From NCBI GenBank assembly GCA_026770575.1, contig MU657991.1:4332-14510 (forward strand): 10,179 bases of DNA, written 5' to 3'. This stretch comes from Pelagophyceae sp. CCMP2097 (Eukaryota; Sar; Pelagophyceae). How positions within the stretch are numbered: position 1 is the first letter of the stretch; every line of letters starts with the position of its first letter. Below the pieces are notes generated by a model. The model was not told the origin of the DNA and searched no databases. It worked only from the letters and a program-made list of their open reading frames with translations. Below are positions 1-7,637 of this stretch, piece by piece. Made by a program: the position numbers and the translations under genes.

Positions 1-270
1 GCGATCGCAGCCCATCAAACGGTCCGTCCCGGACAAAAATTACAACCAGCCCGTCCCGGACGGAGATTCCAAACACCTTCCATCGCCCGTCGCGCCCTCC
101 ACGGGACCCCTCCGAACTGACTACCCTCGCCCACGACCGACCTACCCTCGCACCCTCGCCCACGACCTCACCGAATCCCTCTTATACACCAGCTCCGAAG
201 CCCGGCGACCCCTATTTATATCCCGGACGTGCAATTGTATTACTACTGTGTGTTCCAGCCGAAAGGATAA
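1..270. other. Leader region with short direct repeats, no gene seen
   Basis: No convincing coding sequence is seen here. CCGTCCCGGAC occurs twice within the first 60 bases. The 16-base string ACCCTCGCCCACGACC occurs at 123-138 and again at 152-167, with a partial ACCCTCGC copy between them. A stop codon (TAA, 268-270) closes the frame used by the downstream fragment, so that fragment does not extend into this stretch without splicing. Confidence 0.5.
213..221 (+). promoter_or_regulatory. Possible TATA box
   Basis: TATTTATAT lies in an otherwise GC-rich stretch, about 50-60 bases upstream of the reading frame that opens at 271. The placement suits a core promoter for that gene. However, the first ATG downstream is at 781, far inside the open frame, so a transcript starting near 245 would lack a normal start codon. 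The match may be accidental. Confidence 0.25.
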
Positions 271-1160
271 AAGCACCAGCAGCAATTGCGGCACATTTTG
301 CGGTTCGGCCGGGCAAGCGAAGCGACGATTTTGCTCTACCTCCGCGAGCCGCACATCCCAGCCGTGCTCGAAGTCGCCGCGGCCCTTGCGGCGCCGGCCG
401 CCGAATCGCGCGCCACCGCCGCGCAGCGCGCGCCCTTCGAGCTACCGCAGGACGTCCGCGGCGCCAACGCGCTCCTGCGGCTCCTCGCCTGGCCGTGCGG
501 CGCCGACGACTTCACCTTTGCGAACGACCGCGACGCCGTCTCGACGTACAACGAGGGCGACTACGTCAAGTGCGCGAGGGCCGCGCCGCGCGAGGCCGTC
601 TACACGGAGTACTACTTGGAGTGCGCCACGAACCGACCGTCCCTGGCGACCAAGGCGGCGGGCGTGGCGCGCGGCCTCGAGGCGGGCGCGCGGCGGGCCG
701 CGGCGTGCCTCTTGGTGTGCGCGGTGCTCGTCGGCTCGGCCGAGTCGCAGAGGGCGTCGGCGTCGGACGTGGCCATCCTCATGGTGGCGGCGGCGGGCCA
801 CCTGCAGTGGCGCGAGGCGTGGCGGCGCGACCCGCGCAACGGCGGCGGCTGCGCGCCGCGGTACAAGTTCGGCGAGAACATTGACGTGCCGTACGAGCGC
901 CTGACGCACGCGGAGAACCGGTGCAGCAACCTCCGTGCGGCGGAGCACGCCGTCGGCCTCGTGCTCCGCGACGACTTGGACGAGGATGATCGGCTGCACT
1001 TGCTCCACGAGGGCTGATTGGCGAACAACGAGTACGCGCGCGGCGGGCCCTTGGACTGCCCCTACGGCGAGCTCAGCCCGGCGGAGCAGGCCAAGGACGC
1101 CTTCTGGCTCTCCTCGGCGCGCGACAACTACTTTTGCGCCGTCTGCGGCCAGCGGCCAAG
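271..1160 (+). pseudogene. Fragment with two RyR-like repeat motifs, interrupted by TGA
   Basis: The frame is open from 271 to a TGA at 1015-1017 and resumes in the same frame to about 1160. Codon use is strongly G/C-ending, as in the intact genes nearby, and the protein is not low-complexity. Two motifs resemble the RyR repeat known from ryanodine-receptor-type proteins: one near 860-930 (DVPYERLTHAENR) and one near 1057-1095 (DCPYGELSPAEQAKD). Both fit the family pattern of PY, two residues, L, then an acidic/basic helix. Upstream of the first, GHLQWREAW (798-824) suits the family's early His/Trp positions. The TGA follows HEG, where the family has EGW, so it may replace a Trp codon. The first in-frame ATG is at 781, leaving the N-terminal 170 codons without a start, so upstream exons or decay are implied. 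The N-terminal part is not recognised. After about 1160 the sequence stops looking coding. A multi-exon gene with a read error at the TGA is the main alternative. Confidence 0.42.
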
Positions 1161-1619
1161 CCGCCTCGTGCTTGTGGCGTCACCCGCGGCCGCCGCCGCC
1201 CTGTCTGTGCGGCGCGCCGACGCGCGGCGCGCGACAAAGCGCGCCGCGTCCCCCTCCTCCTCTTTTGCAGCCTTCTCCACACTGTGCACCAAAGTCGTGC
1301 CCGGCCAGCTCGCCCCGGCCAGCCCCGGCACGCCACAGCAGCCACTGAGCAACACAATCCGCATAACCCTATGCGTTCTTCGAACACATAACATGTAACA
1401 ACTCGGCCTTGTCAACCCTTCTCATCTCCTCTGCCCATCTCCTCGAGTGGCTCTTGCAATCTCTTATTCCTCGGCTCTGCGCCCGGCGCCACGGGGCTGC
1501 GCCGCCCCGGGGCTCGGCGCGACGGCTCGACGCAGCTCCTTGAGGACCTCGCCGCCGCGGGGCCGCCGGTGGTCTCTTTGCGTCGCATCGGGGCCGCGGG
1601 GCGCCGCCCGGTGGCGCCG
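1161..1619. other. GC-rich stretch without a recognisable gene
   Basis: The open frame from the upstream fragment continues to 1398, but its translation turns into Ala/Pro/Arg/Ser-rich sequence without family signal, so I do not call it coding. From about 1400 to 1480 the + strand is C/T-rich; from 1480 to 1619 it is G/C-rich (for example CGCGGGGCCGCCGG). This is the region downstream of both convergent genes and should hold their 3' ends. No AATAAA signal is evident. Confidence 0.5.
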
Positions 1620-3374
1620 CTAGCCGTAGCAGCGGATGGTCTCCGTTGCGCCCTTTTCCGCAGACTGCGGCGCGGAGAAGCGGCCTAGGCGGAGGCGTCG
1701 GCGCGCTGAGGTGTTGCAGAGCGGCTTTGTCGGTTCGACGACGTCGTTTTCACGAGCGTCGCGCCCGCGCTCCCCAAAGGGACGCCGTGTCCGCGCCGCC
1801 CTTTTCGAGGTACTGCTGGTGGTACTCCTCCGCAGGGTAGAAGATTTGCACCATCTCGACCTCGGTCGTGATGGGCTTCTTGTAGTTCTTCTGCAGCGCC
1901 TCGCGCGACCTAGAGGTGGTTTCTATACGTGGATTCTATAGATTGCATCGAGACGATGGGATCTCGAGCGCCTCGTTTGGATCAGGCGTTCCATCTCCAT
2001 CGAGCGCTCCCCGCGCCCCCTCTAAAGAGCTCGCGGACGCGGCCTTTACGCGAGCGCGTCCTCGAGCTGCTTGGGCGAGCTCGGGTAGATGCCGCTGCGG
2101 TACTGCGGCCCGCGGTCGTTGCCCACCTATTTCGCAGACATCGCGGGGCCTCGCACGCCGTCGCGTGCACCGCCACGCCACGGTGATTCTGTCACTTTCA
2201 TCGGCGACCGCAACGCACCTGGTGGTACTTGACCGCGCTGTCGCCGAGGCGGTCCCAGAACACTTCGCACAAAGCGTCGAAGGAGACGACCTTGGGGTCG
2301 TACGACACCAAAACCTGCGGAGGCGCCATATACGGTGCGAGCCGGGAGAACAGGGATGGTGCAGTTGCGGTAAAAGGCCCTCGAGGGTTCCTTGCTCGTT
2401 TCCTGGACGCGGCCGCTCGCGGCCTCGGTGTGCCCCGTGGTGGCGGCGCACACTTCGTCGTACGTCGGCCGCTCCACCTGGCCCTGACAGTAGCCCACGC
2501 ACGTCCCCACCACGCCGGGCACGCGCTGGAACGCCAGCCTATCGGGAAAGTCGCAATCGGACTCAAGCGAGTCGCGGACCGCGCAAATGACTTTGTCGAC
2601 GGCCCCACGGCCTCTGTAGCGGCGCCCCTTTCGACGCCGCGCTCACTCGATGCCCCAGAAGCAGCCGCCGGCGAACGTGATGAGGTCGTGGCCTACAGGA
2701 GCGCGTCTGGCGACGTATGAACGAGGAGCCTTGCAAGCGACCCAATCGAGGGACCTTTTCGAGGACCCTTAAAAGGAGGGCCCGTGCAAGCGGCCATCTC
2801 AAGGGACCGGATAGAATCGGATCGAGGGGTCGTCTCTCAACGTCTCGAGGGCCCGTCTCGAGGGCTCGTTTCGAGTGCCCGTTGAAGGTCGCACTCTGCG
2901 CTCTCTCCGGGAGCGGCCGCCTCGAAATCGTCACGGCGGGGCCAGGGGTCGATCTTCGGGCACGCCAGCCTCTGCCGCTCGCAACTCTGGCGTCGCATTT
3001 TCGAGGCGTCTGGTTTGCCGGCCGGGCGTCGACGCGGGCCGCCACCATCCTTGGACTGCACGGGCGTCTGCTTGTTCACCGCGTACCTGTCGAACGCCCG
3101 CTTCGCCTTTTGCGCGGTGGCGCGGGGATGCCACGACGCACTCGGCGGCTTCCCTGCCGAGCGACGCAGGAAGTCCCGCGAGCTTCGTGTAGTCAATCTC
3201 CTTTTTCGCCGACATGGCAGACGAGAACGCGCCCCAGAGGTGCAGCGCCGCCACAGGCCGCCGCATCGCCGGCTTGGAGAGCAGGCCGCTACGTACGAAA
3301 GCCGCCGTCGCCGGGCGGCGGACCCCCTCAGCGAGCCCACCGCGGCCCCGCGGCACCCGCAAGATGCGCAGCAT
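1620..3374 (-). CDS. MSRA: Peptide-methionine (S)-S-oxide reductase A, 8 exons
   Basis: MsrA reduces methionine-S-sulfoxide in proteins and free methionine, using thioredoxin-recycled cysteines. Exons on the minus strand: 3374-3142, 3086-3046, 2692-2647, 2538-2421, 2314-2219, 2126-2050, 1909-1797, 1684-1620. All phases agree and give 262 residues. Family marks: the active-site motif GGCFWGIE (100-107, catalytic Cys102, codon TGC), the GYCQG and TGHTEA segments of exon 4, YDPKVVSF (about 151-158), QYRSGIY (186-192), YHQQY (233-237) and the C-terminal IRCYG, whose Cys260 is the likely resolving cysteine. Three in-frame ATGs exist (3374, 3266, 3215). The first 52 residues hold nine Arg and one Glu, like a mitochondrial presequence; a start at 3215 gives a 209-residue cytosolic-size form. 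Introns are 55-353 nt. Two donors are GC. The joins of exons 1-3 rest on phase and splice consensus only; those of exons 3-8 follow the family sequence. The gene is divergent from NAP1. Confidence 0.9.
1685..1796 (-). other. MSRA last intron, probable GC-AG ends
   Basis: This 112-nt intron separates QQYLEKG from the terminal exon that encodes QSAEKGA...IRCYG. Family continuity (KGG followed by RF and a QSAEKG segment) and phase 1 require the donor AAGGGCG|GCGCGG with acceptor CGCCTAG|GC. No GT donor in the correct phase lies near. Reading through gives a stop at a divergent C-terminus without the cysteine, a possible alternative product. Confidence 0.6.
2315..2420 (-). other. MSRA intron with GC-AG ends
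   Basis: This 106-nt intron separates TGHTEA from VLVSYDP, which are directly adjacent in MsrA proteins. The protein-guided donor is GCC|GCGAGC and the acceptor CCGCAG|GTT, in phase 0. The donor differs from a good GTGAGC site only by T to C at position 2. A GT donor 12 bases downstream (CGC|GTCCAG) would add four residues that the family lacks. The intron also holds the CCCTCGAGGG motif shared with other introns here. Confidence 0.7.
2693..3045 (-). other. Long MSRA intron carrying a GGNCCCTCGA motif array
   Basis: At 353 nt this is the longest MSRA intron under the model (donor G|GTGGCG, acceptor CTGTAG|GC). Seven or eight imperfect copies of GGNCCCTCGA (minus-strand reading) occupy about 2720-2880, spaced 13-25 nt apart. 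Two larger related blocks begin TGCAAGCG at about 2732 and 2785, and CGTCTCGAGGGC is repeated exactly at 2841-2852 and 2854-2865. The donor was chosen by phase and consensus and could lie elsewhere. Confidence 0.5.
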
Positions 3375-3729
3375 GGGGGCTCGCGCGCCACTTACGCCGC
3401 CGGCCGAAGGGCCACGAGCATGCCGAACGCCATAGAACCGCGCGTCATGACAGCACTTGACTCACGCTCGGGTTCTTTCAGGCACAGTCGCCGAAAAAGA
3501 AGATGCTTCTCGCGCACAGACGGCCAACTGCACGCCCTTGGGGCTCTTGAGGCCAGCTGCGGCCGGCGCGGCGTCCATTCGTCGTCCATGCCGCTGCGTG
3601 GCGTTGGGCTCTTGAGCGTTTATTGAGAAACCCCAATAGCATTGGATTTCTTTCGCGGGCGGCGAATGCCGTGAACTCAGGCGATATTCCCACCTTCGCC
3701 GCCGAGAATCTCCGCCTCCGCCCCGCACG
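3375..3729. promoter_or_regulatory. Divergent promoter region between MSRA and NAP1
   Basis: These 355 bases separate the start codons of two divergently transcribed genes and must contain both promoters unless an upstream non-coding exon exists. No TATA box is evident near either start. An inverted CCAAT pair lies inside. The base just before the NAP1 ATG region gives A at -3, a favourable start context. I see no reading frame here with family similarity. Confidence 0.6.
3633..3645. promoter_or_regulatory. Inverted CCAAT box pair (CCAATAGCATTGG)
   Basis: CCAAT at 3633-3637 and ATTGG at 3641-3645 form a 5-base inverted pair with a 3-base spacer, so each strand shows a CCAAT box. The site is 85 bases upstream of the NAP1 ATG and about 260 bases upstream of the most distal MSRA ATG. 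CCAAT is the binding motif of NF-Y type factors, which act in either orientation and are common in divergent promoters. Function here is inferred. Confidence 0.4.
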
Positions 3730-5581
3730 ATGAGCGACAAGATCACAAAGGGCGTGGCAGACGTCGCGCTCGGCGCGCCTTCGTTCGGCTCGTGCGTCAA
3801 AGTGCCGCGGGCCGCGGGGCGCGCAAAAAAATCAGGCCAGAGGGGCAGGCGGCCCTGCGGGTCATGCGGCAAAGGCCCCCGTCGCCTCCCGCGCCGCAAT
3901 TTGCACCGACGCTTTTTCGCAGGGCGGCGGCGCCGTTCTCGTTCAACCTCGGCGCGGGGGCGGCGGCCGGGAACGGCGGCGACGACGATGACGACGACGA
4001 CGACGACGACGGCTTCGAGATTGAGGGCGCGCCGCTCCCGATCGAGGTGCTGCGCCGCGTGCTCGGTGCGTGCGCGGGCGCGGGCCAGGGCCGGTGCAAA
4101 TGGACGGTGCAACACGCCGAACCGCCGAACCGCCCCACGCCGCCGTCCTCTGACCCCCAGCCCCCCCGTCAGGCCTCAAGGAGCTGCACGAGCAGCGCGA
4201 GCTGCAGCTCAAGGACTATGCCGTGGAGCGCGCGGCTTTGGAGAAGAAGTACCGCGAGCTTGCCTCGCCGCTGTTCTCGCAGCGCTGCGAGGTACGTTCC
4301 AGCCGGAGCGGCCCGCTGAGGGCCGCGCGCCGAGTCACGGAGCGGCGAGGCCCGGAGCCAAGGGGGCGCTTCGGTCCTCTGCGCCTCCGGTCAGAGGTCG
4401 CGCGAGGCGTCGGGCCCTCCCCCACGCTCCAAAACCCACGATCGAGACGGCCTCGTGCCGGTCCCGTGACATGGCCCCTTGAGGCGGGCCCCTCGAGAGA
4501 TGGGCCTTTCGACAGTCCCTAGAGAAGCGCGGCTGCCTTCTGGTCCTTTCAGCTGTCGATGCGCGATGAATAGGTCATCGCGGGCCGCGTGGAGCCCGTG
4601 CTGTCCGAGGCGCACCTGCAGATGGTGACGGACATGCCGCCGCCCGAGGAGACCGAGTCGGCGGAGCCGCTGGTGGGCATCCCCGACTTTTGGCTCTCGG
4701 CGCTCGGCAGGCACGAGGCGTTCGAGCACTTCCTCGAGGAGGCGGACGTCGAGGCTTTGAAGTTCCTCGTCGACGTGCGCGTCGTCGACGCCGACGACCT
4801 CGGCGGCTTTACGATCCACTTTGAGTTTGCGGAGAATTCATTCTTCGCCAACTCGGTCCTCACCAAGACGTACACCATCCCCAACCTCGCCGACTCCAAC
4901 GGCCAGCCCGAGCTCGTCAAGATCGACGGCTGTGAGATTGCCTGGAAGACGCCCAACGACTGCCTCGTCCAGAGCGAGGTGAAGAAGCGCCAAAAGTCCA
5001 AGCGCGGCAAGAACGCAGGTCTTGAGCAGCGTCTGGGACGGACTGTGGGCGGACTGTGGGCCGCCAGAGATGGCCGCAGGGCCGTGTGTCGCGGCCGTCG
5101 AATGGTCTTTGTCCCGTCGCCGACGGCCGCCGCTCGCAGGCCAGACGCGCGTGGTGACGAAGCTCGAGCCCAAGCCGTCGTTCTTCCACTTCTTCGAGGC
5201 GGTCAAGCTGCCCGGCGTCGACGAGGAGGAGAACGACGAGGAGAACGACGACGGCGACGAGGACGAGGACAACGAGCTGCGCGAGAAGATTGACAACGAC
5301 GTCGAACTCGTGCGTGCCTTTTCGGGAGCGCGCGCGGCTCCACAAACGGGGCACGGCACCGTCCACGAGGCCGTCTGCGGCGCCACGCGCACCGCCGCAG
5401 GCCTTTGCGCTGCGCAACGAGATCGTGCCCAACGCTGTGCTCTGGTTCACGGGCGAGGCGTGTAAGGAATCTTTCTTTATGCTTCGAATTCCCTATTTAT
5501 GCTGCACGATGTGTAGGCGACGACGACGACGACGACGACAGCGAGGGCGACGAGGAGGACGACGACGAAGAGGATGACTAG
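3730..5581 (+). CDS. NAP1: NAP1 family nucleosome assembly protein, 7 exons
   Basis: NAP1 proteins are acidic chaperones that carry histones H2A-H2B between cytoplasm and nucleus and assist nucleosome assembly. Exons: 3730-3791, 3875-4065, 4173-4291, 4574-5018, 5140-5309, 5401-5461, 5517-5581; phases agree and give 370 residues, within the family's usual range. In order: a Pro/Ala-rich N-terminus, ten Asp in a row (57-66), the long dimerisation helix (about 74-124, including LKELHEQRELQLKDYAVERA), the NAP core with GIPDFW (159-164), FEFAENSFF and EIAWK (245-249), a basic KKRQKSKRGK stretch (261-270), SFFHFF (286-291), an acidic loop (about 300-320), NEIVPNAVLWFTGEA, and an acidic C-terminal tail of mixed Asp/Glu ending at TAG. 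All six donors are GT and all acceptors are followed by G. Only the first intron (3792-3874) is uncertain: it was set by phase and splice consensus, and an in-frame ATG at 3864 is an alternative start. Confidence 0.92.
4292..4573 (+). other. NAP1 intron 3, with CTCGAG-type motifs
   Basis: This 282-nt intron (GTACGT...AATAG) joins QRCE to VIAGRVEP, a continuous segment in NAP1 proteins. Near its 3' end, about 4468-4522, it has GGCCCCTTGAGG, GGGCCCCTCGAGAG and a weaker GGGCCTTTCGACAG, closely resembling the motif array in the long MSRA intron. The rest is GC-rich without evident structure. Confidence 0.75.
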
Positions 5582-5902
5582 GCGCCCGACTGGGCAGCCC
5601 CGGAGCAATGCAAGGCGGCGGCGCGTCTCGATCCGTGACGGAGCCTTTGTCAGCTGGCTTCTCGACTCAGACCTCGACGTCGCGCCTGGGTTCTGCGGAG
5701 GGCGACACTTTAAGGCACCTCGGACTCGCTAAGGAATCACCCAACTGATGCAAAACCGACCCAGAGCCTCTTTGGGAGCCCACACCCGGGGCACCGGCAC
5801 CGATCGTCGTCGCCAAACGTGCCCCTAATATGGAACAACACAGCTTGGCTTGCGTTGAGCGCGCCTTCGCCTCGTTCTCGCGGACGGCCCGGCTCGCGAC
5901 AG
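5582..5902. other. Region downstream of NAP1, no gene seen
   Basis: This stretch follows the NAP1 stop and should hold its 3' untranslated region. No recognised protein is encoded on either strand; the minus-strand frame across 5933-5667 has no family signal. TTCTCGCGGACGG and neighbouring GC-rich bases lead up to the possible splice acceptor at 5901-5902. Confidence 0.45.
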
Positions 5903-6124
5903 GCGCGCACTTTATATAAGACGCGCGAGGCAATGAACGACGAGGACGACGCCCTCGCGCGCGAAGTTGGCAGCTGCCAAAAAGGCCTTAGCGCGCCCAC
6001 GGAGGAGCGCGCCGCGGCGGAGCGCGGCGCCGCGTCGACGGAGCGCGGCGACACCTGGTTGGACGACGACGCGCAGTCGACGACATCATCGACGCCCGAC
6101 GAGGTCGTCAAGCTGAACGTATAG
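5903..6124 (+). CDS. Small acidic ORF or terminal exon, unknown function
   Basis: From the ATG at 5933 a 63-residue protein runs to TAG at 6122-6124. It is hydrophilic and acidic (begins MNDEDDALARE, ends DEVVKLNV), has an imperfect repeat of E-R-G within its middle, and shows no membrane segment or known motif. Codon use is G/C-ending as in the real genes nearby. The frame is also open upstream, and GCGACAG|GCG at 5896-5905 would be an acceptor of the AG|G type used by the two good genes, so this may be the last exon (5903-6124) of a larger, unseen gene. TTTATATAAG at 5911-5920 is too near the ATG to be a comfortable promoter for it. I do not recognise the product. Confidence 0.35.
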   Translation, partial: ARTLYKTREAMNDEDDALAREVGSCQKGLSAPTEERAAAERGAASTERGDTWLDDDAQSTTSSTPDEVVKLNV

Positions 6125-6139
6125 GGCTCCGCAGGAGCC
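6125..6139 (+). other. Hairpin just after the small ORF stop
   Basis: GGCTCC-GCA-GGAGCC forms a perfect 6-bp stem with a 3-base loop, starting at the base after the TAG. Its place recalls a 3'-end stem-loop, but the loop does not match the histone mRNA type (four pyrimidine-rich bases). Role unknown. Confidence 0.4.
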
Positions 6140-6491
6140 GAGAGCCTATTACTATCTAAGAACTGTACCTTCTCTCGAACTGTTTGTAGCAATTCTAGCA
6201 CTACAAGGGGGGGTCAACATGAAACGGATTCCACTCAGATATAAATTTCTCGGTCTGCAAACGAGGTATGGGGCCACTTTTTGTCGCTACGGTGCGGGCT
6301 GGTGGTGGCGCGGTCCCTGACGAAGGAAGTTTGTGTACGGGCTCGGTCCGCCGCGCGTAAAGTCACTATCGGTATTAAAACGGTGTCAAACTTCATCATT
6401 TTCATGGAATTGCGAATTTGTATGGACATTTCAGTGAAATGGAGCCCATAACTTACAAAATGGAGCCCGTAGCCTAAATTTTGGGCCTTAT

Positions 6492-6753
6492 CCCGCACCT
6501 CCACAGGTCACTAGGTCGGGCTCTGGTGAGGCCGGGGCCTACAGCCGGCCCCAGCGAAGCGGCAGGGAGGCGGAACTCAAACGAAGACGACGGAAAATCA
6601 CCTCAAACCAACTTTTGGCGACGCTGAAATCGAGATTGCGCGTACATGTAGGGTACGCAAAAAAAGGAGAGTTCCGCCTCCAGCCCGACACCTTGGGTCG
6701 GCCCGGACATGTCAAGCCACTCCAAGTTCCACCAAGCGCCTTGTGGAGGTGCG
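6492..6753. repeat. Foldback structure with two matched arm pairs
   Basis: CCGCACCTCCACA near 6492-6504 is the exact complement of TGTGGAGGTGCGG near 6741-6753. GGAGGCGGAACTC at 6566-6578 is the exact complement of GAGTTCCGCCTCC at 6669-6681. The intervals between the arm pairs are nearly equal (about 61 and 59 bases) and show weaker complementarity, so this is a decayed long inverted repeat with a loop of about 90 bases. A transcript would fold into one long hairpin. No gene is recognised. Confidence 0.6.
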
Positions 6754-6775
6754 GAAATGAGCGGCATTTTTATGT

Positions 6776-7330
6776 TACAAGGGGTATCGCCAATGACGCC
6801 AAGGACTTTCTGGCAATCGGAGTGTTCGTCGGTTGGAGTTTGGCGCTGTTGGGAGTGATAGAGGACGTCGCGCTGAGTCCCATGATGCTAGAACCCCCAG
6901 ACATTGTTTGTTAAAAACGCTCAAACTAAAAATCTGAGCGTCTATTTTGGCGCGTCTGAAGCGCCACTCGCGGCAATCGTAGGGTTTTGTCATATACCAC
7001 CCCAGTGCGTATGGACCCACCCCGTCAAATAGCCAGAATTTCGATCCCTGTGGTCCTGCGATTGCCAGCCGGGCCCGAACCTTCGCAATACGGAGGCAAA
7101 ATCAGTTTAAAATCAAGGTAAGGAGGTAAATAAAGATTTTATCAAGTCCAAAATATTGGGGGAAACGCTTGTTCACGCCGTTGCAAGGCGCCCTCCTCGA
7201 GGCTGATCATGTCACGGACACCCCGAGGGGCAGGGAGGCCCATAGCGACCACGCCCACCCCCGCAGGCGGCCTCTGGGAGACACAACTCTGCGTCACTTG
7301 AAGTCGGCTTTATCGCCGATACCCCTTGTA
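6776..7330. mobile_element. Inner element with TACAAGGGGTATC inverted ends
   Basis: GTTACAAGGGGTATC at 6774-6788 is exactly complementary to GATACCCCTTGTAAC at 7318-7332. As with the outer pair, TA dinucleotides bound the arms, and the arms share TACAAGGGG with it. The right ends of the two elements abut (GATACCCCTTG-TA-ACCCCCCCTTG-TA). About 550 bp lie between, with local hairpins at 6917-6941 and 6948-6966 and no credible gene. Likely a related miniature element nested in or beside the outer one. Confidence 0.5.
6917..6966. repeat. Two consecutive hairpins
   Basis: ACGCTCA (6917-6923) pairs with TGAGCGT (6935-6941) around an 11-base loop. Directly after it, TGGCGC (6948-6953) pairs with GCGCCA (6961-6966) around a 7-base loop. 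They lie within the inner inverted-repeat element. A following run of T is absent, so they do not look like a terminator. Confidence 0.4.
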
Positions 7331-7343
7331 ACCCCCCCTTGTA

Positions 7344-7437
7344 CAATTGTATGACTGCGACATTCACTGCACAAAAAAATCAACGCAATTATTCAAAATC
7401 TCAAATTTTGACCGTTTTGAGATTTAAGACGCCACCT
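7344..7437. other. AT-rich spacer with a 10-bp hairpin
   Basis: No gene is seen. AAATCTCAAA (7396-7405) pairs with TTTGAGATTT (7416-7425) around a 10-base loop. The sequence is much richer in A/T than the gene-bearing half of the window. Confidence 0.4.
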
Positions 7438-7493
7438 AGCGCATTCGACGCGCGCTGAAGCGGCGAGTTCGAGAACGATAATCTCGTTGCAAT
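7438..7493 (+). repeat. Left part of a tandem repeat unit split by an insertion
   Basis: AGCGCATTCGACGCGCG and the following bases match the start of the units at 8276 and 8391 (AGCGCGTTGGACGCGCC), followed by a GTTCGAGAACG block that corresponds to ATTCCGAATCT there. The unit breaks off at the left end of the inverted-repeat element and its remainder appears to be at 8216-8251. Together the two parts make 92 bases, against 91 and 98 for the corresponding part of the two intact units. Confidence 0.55.
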
Positions 7494-7637
7494 AGAGAGC
7501 TTCAGCTCAAAGTAATACCCTATCGAAAGTGATACCCTATCAAATAAAACCCCGTTAAAAGCCCGTTGATATATAGAGCCTGCAGTGATCTCTCCGTTCA
7601 ACGGACCTCGTATAACTCTCAAACTCGCGAGCCAAAT

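Larger units (their letters stand above)
6202..7343. mobile_element. Candidate Tc1/mariner-like non-autonomous element (outer)
   Basis: TACAAGGGGGGGT at 6202-6214 and its exact complement ACCCCCCCTTGTA at 7331-7343 face each other 1.1 kb apart. If the terminal TA at each end is a duplicated target, the element is CAAGGGGGGGT...ACCCCCCCTTG flanked by TA, the pattern of Tc1/mariner-type transposons. No transposase or any recognisable protein lies between, so it would be non-autonomous. The short, G-rich arm makes a chance match more likely than for a complex sequence. A second, related inverted pair lies inside. Confidence 0.45.

Noticed and set aside
1936..2522. Separate minus-strand ORFs in three frames, or a frameshifted MSRA pseudogene
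   Set aside because: Each frame change coincides with an intron whose ends and phase agree, so splicing explains them without any frameshift.
2662..2664. Selenocysteine at the MSRA active site, as in some algal MsrA
   Set aside because: The active-site codon reads TGC (Cys), not TGA.
3462..4115. Long minus-strand frame opposite NAP1
   Set aside because: It mirrors the NAP1 coding strand and its poly-Val/Ser stretch is the complement of the poly-Asp run.
6467..6486. Resemblance to the dinoflagellate spliced leader (CCGTAGCC then ATTTTGG)
   Set aside because: Three extra bases interrupt the match, the end diverges, and the segment adjoins a foldback repeat rather than a gene start.
6615..6914. 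99-codon + strand frame with a hydrophobic end
   Set aside because: It lacks a starting ATG and covers one arm of the foldback structure; no family similarity is seen.
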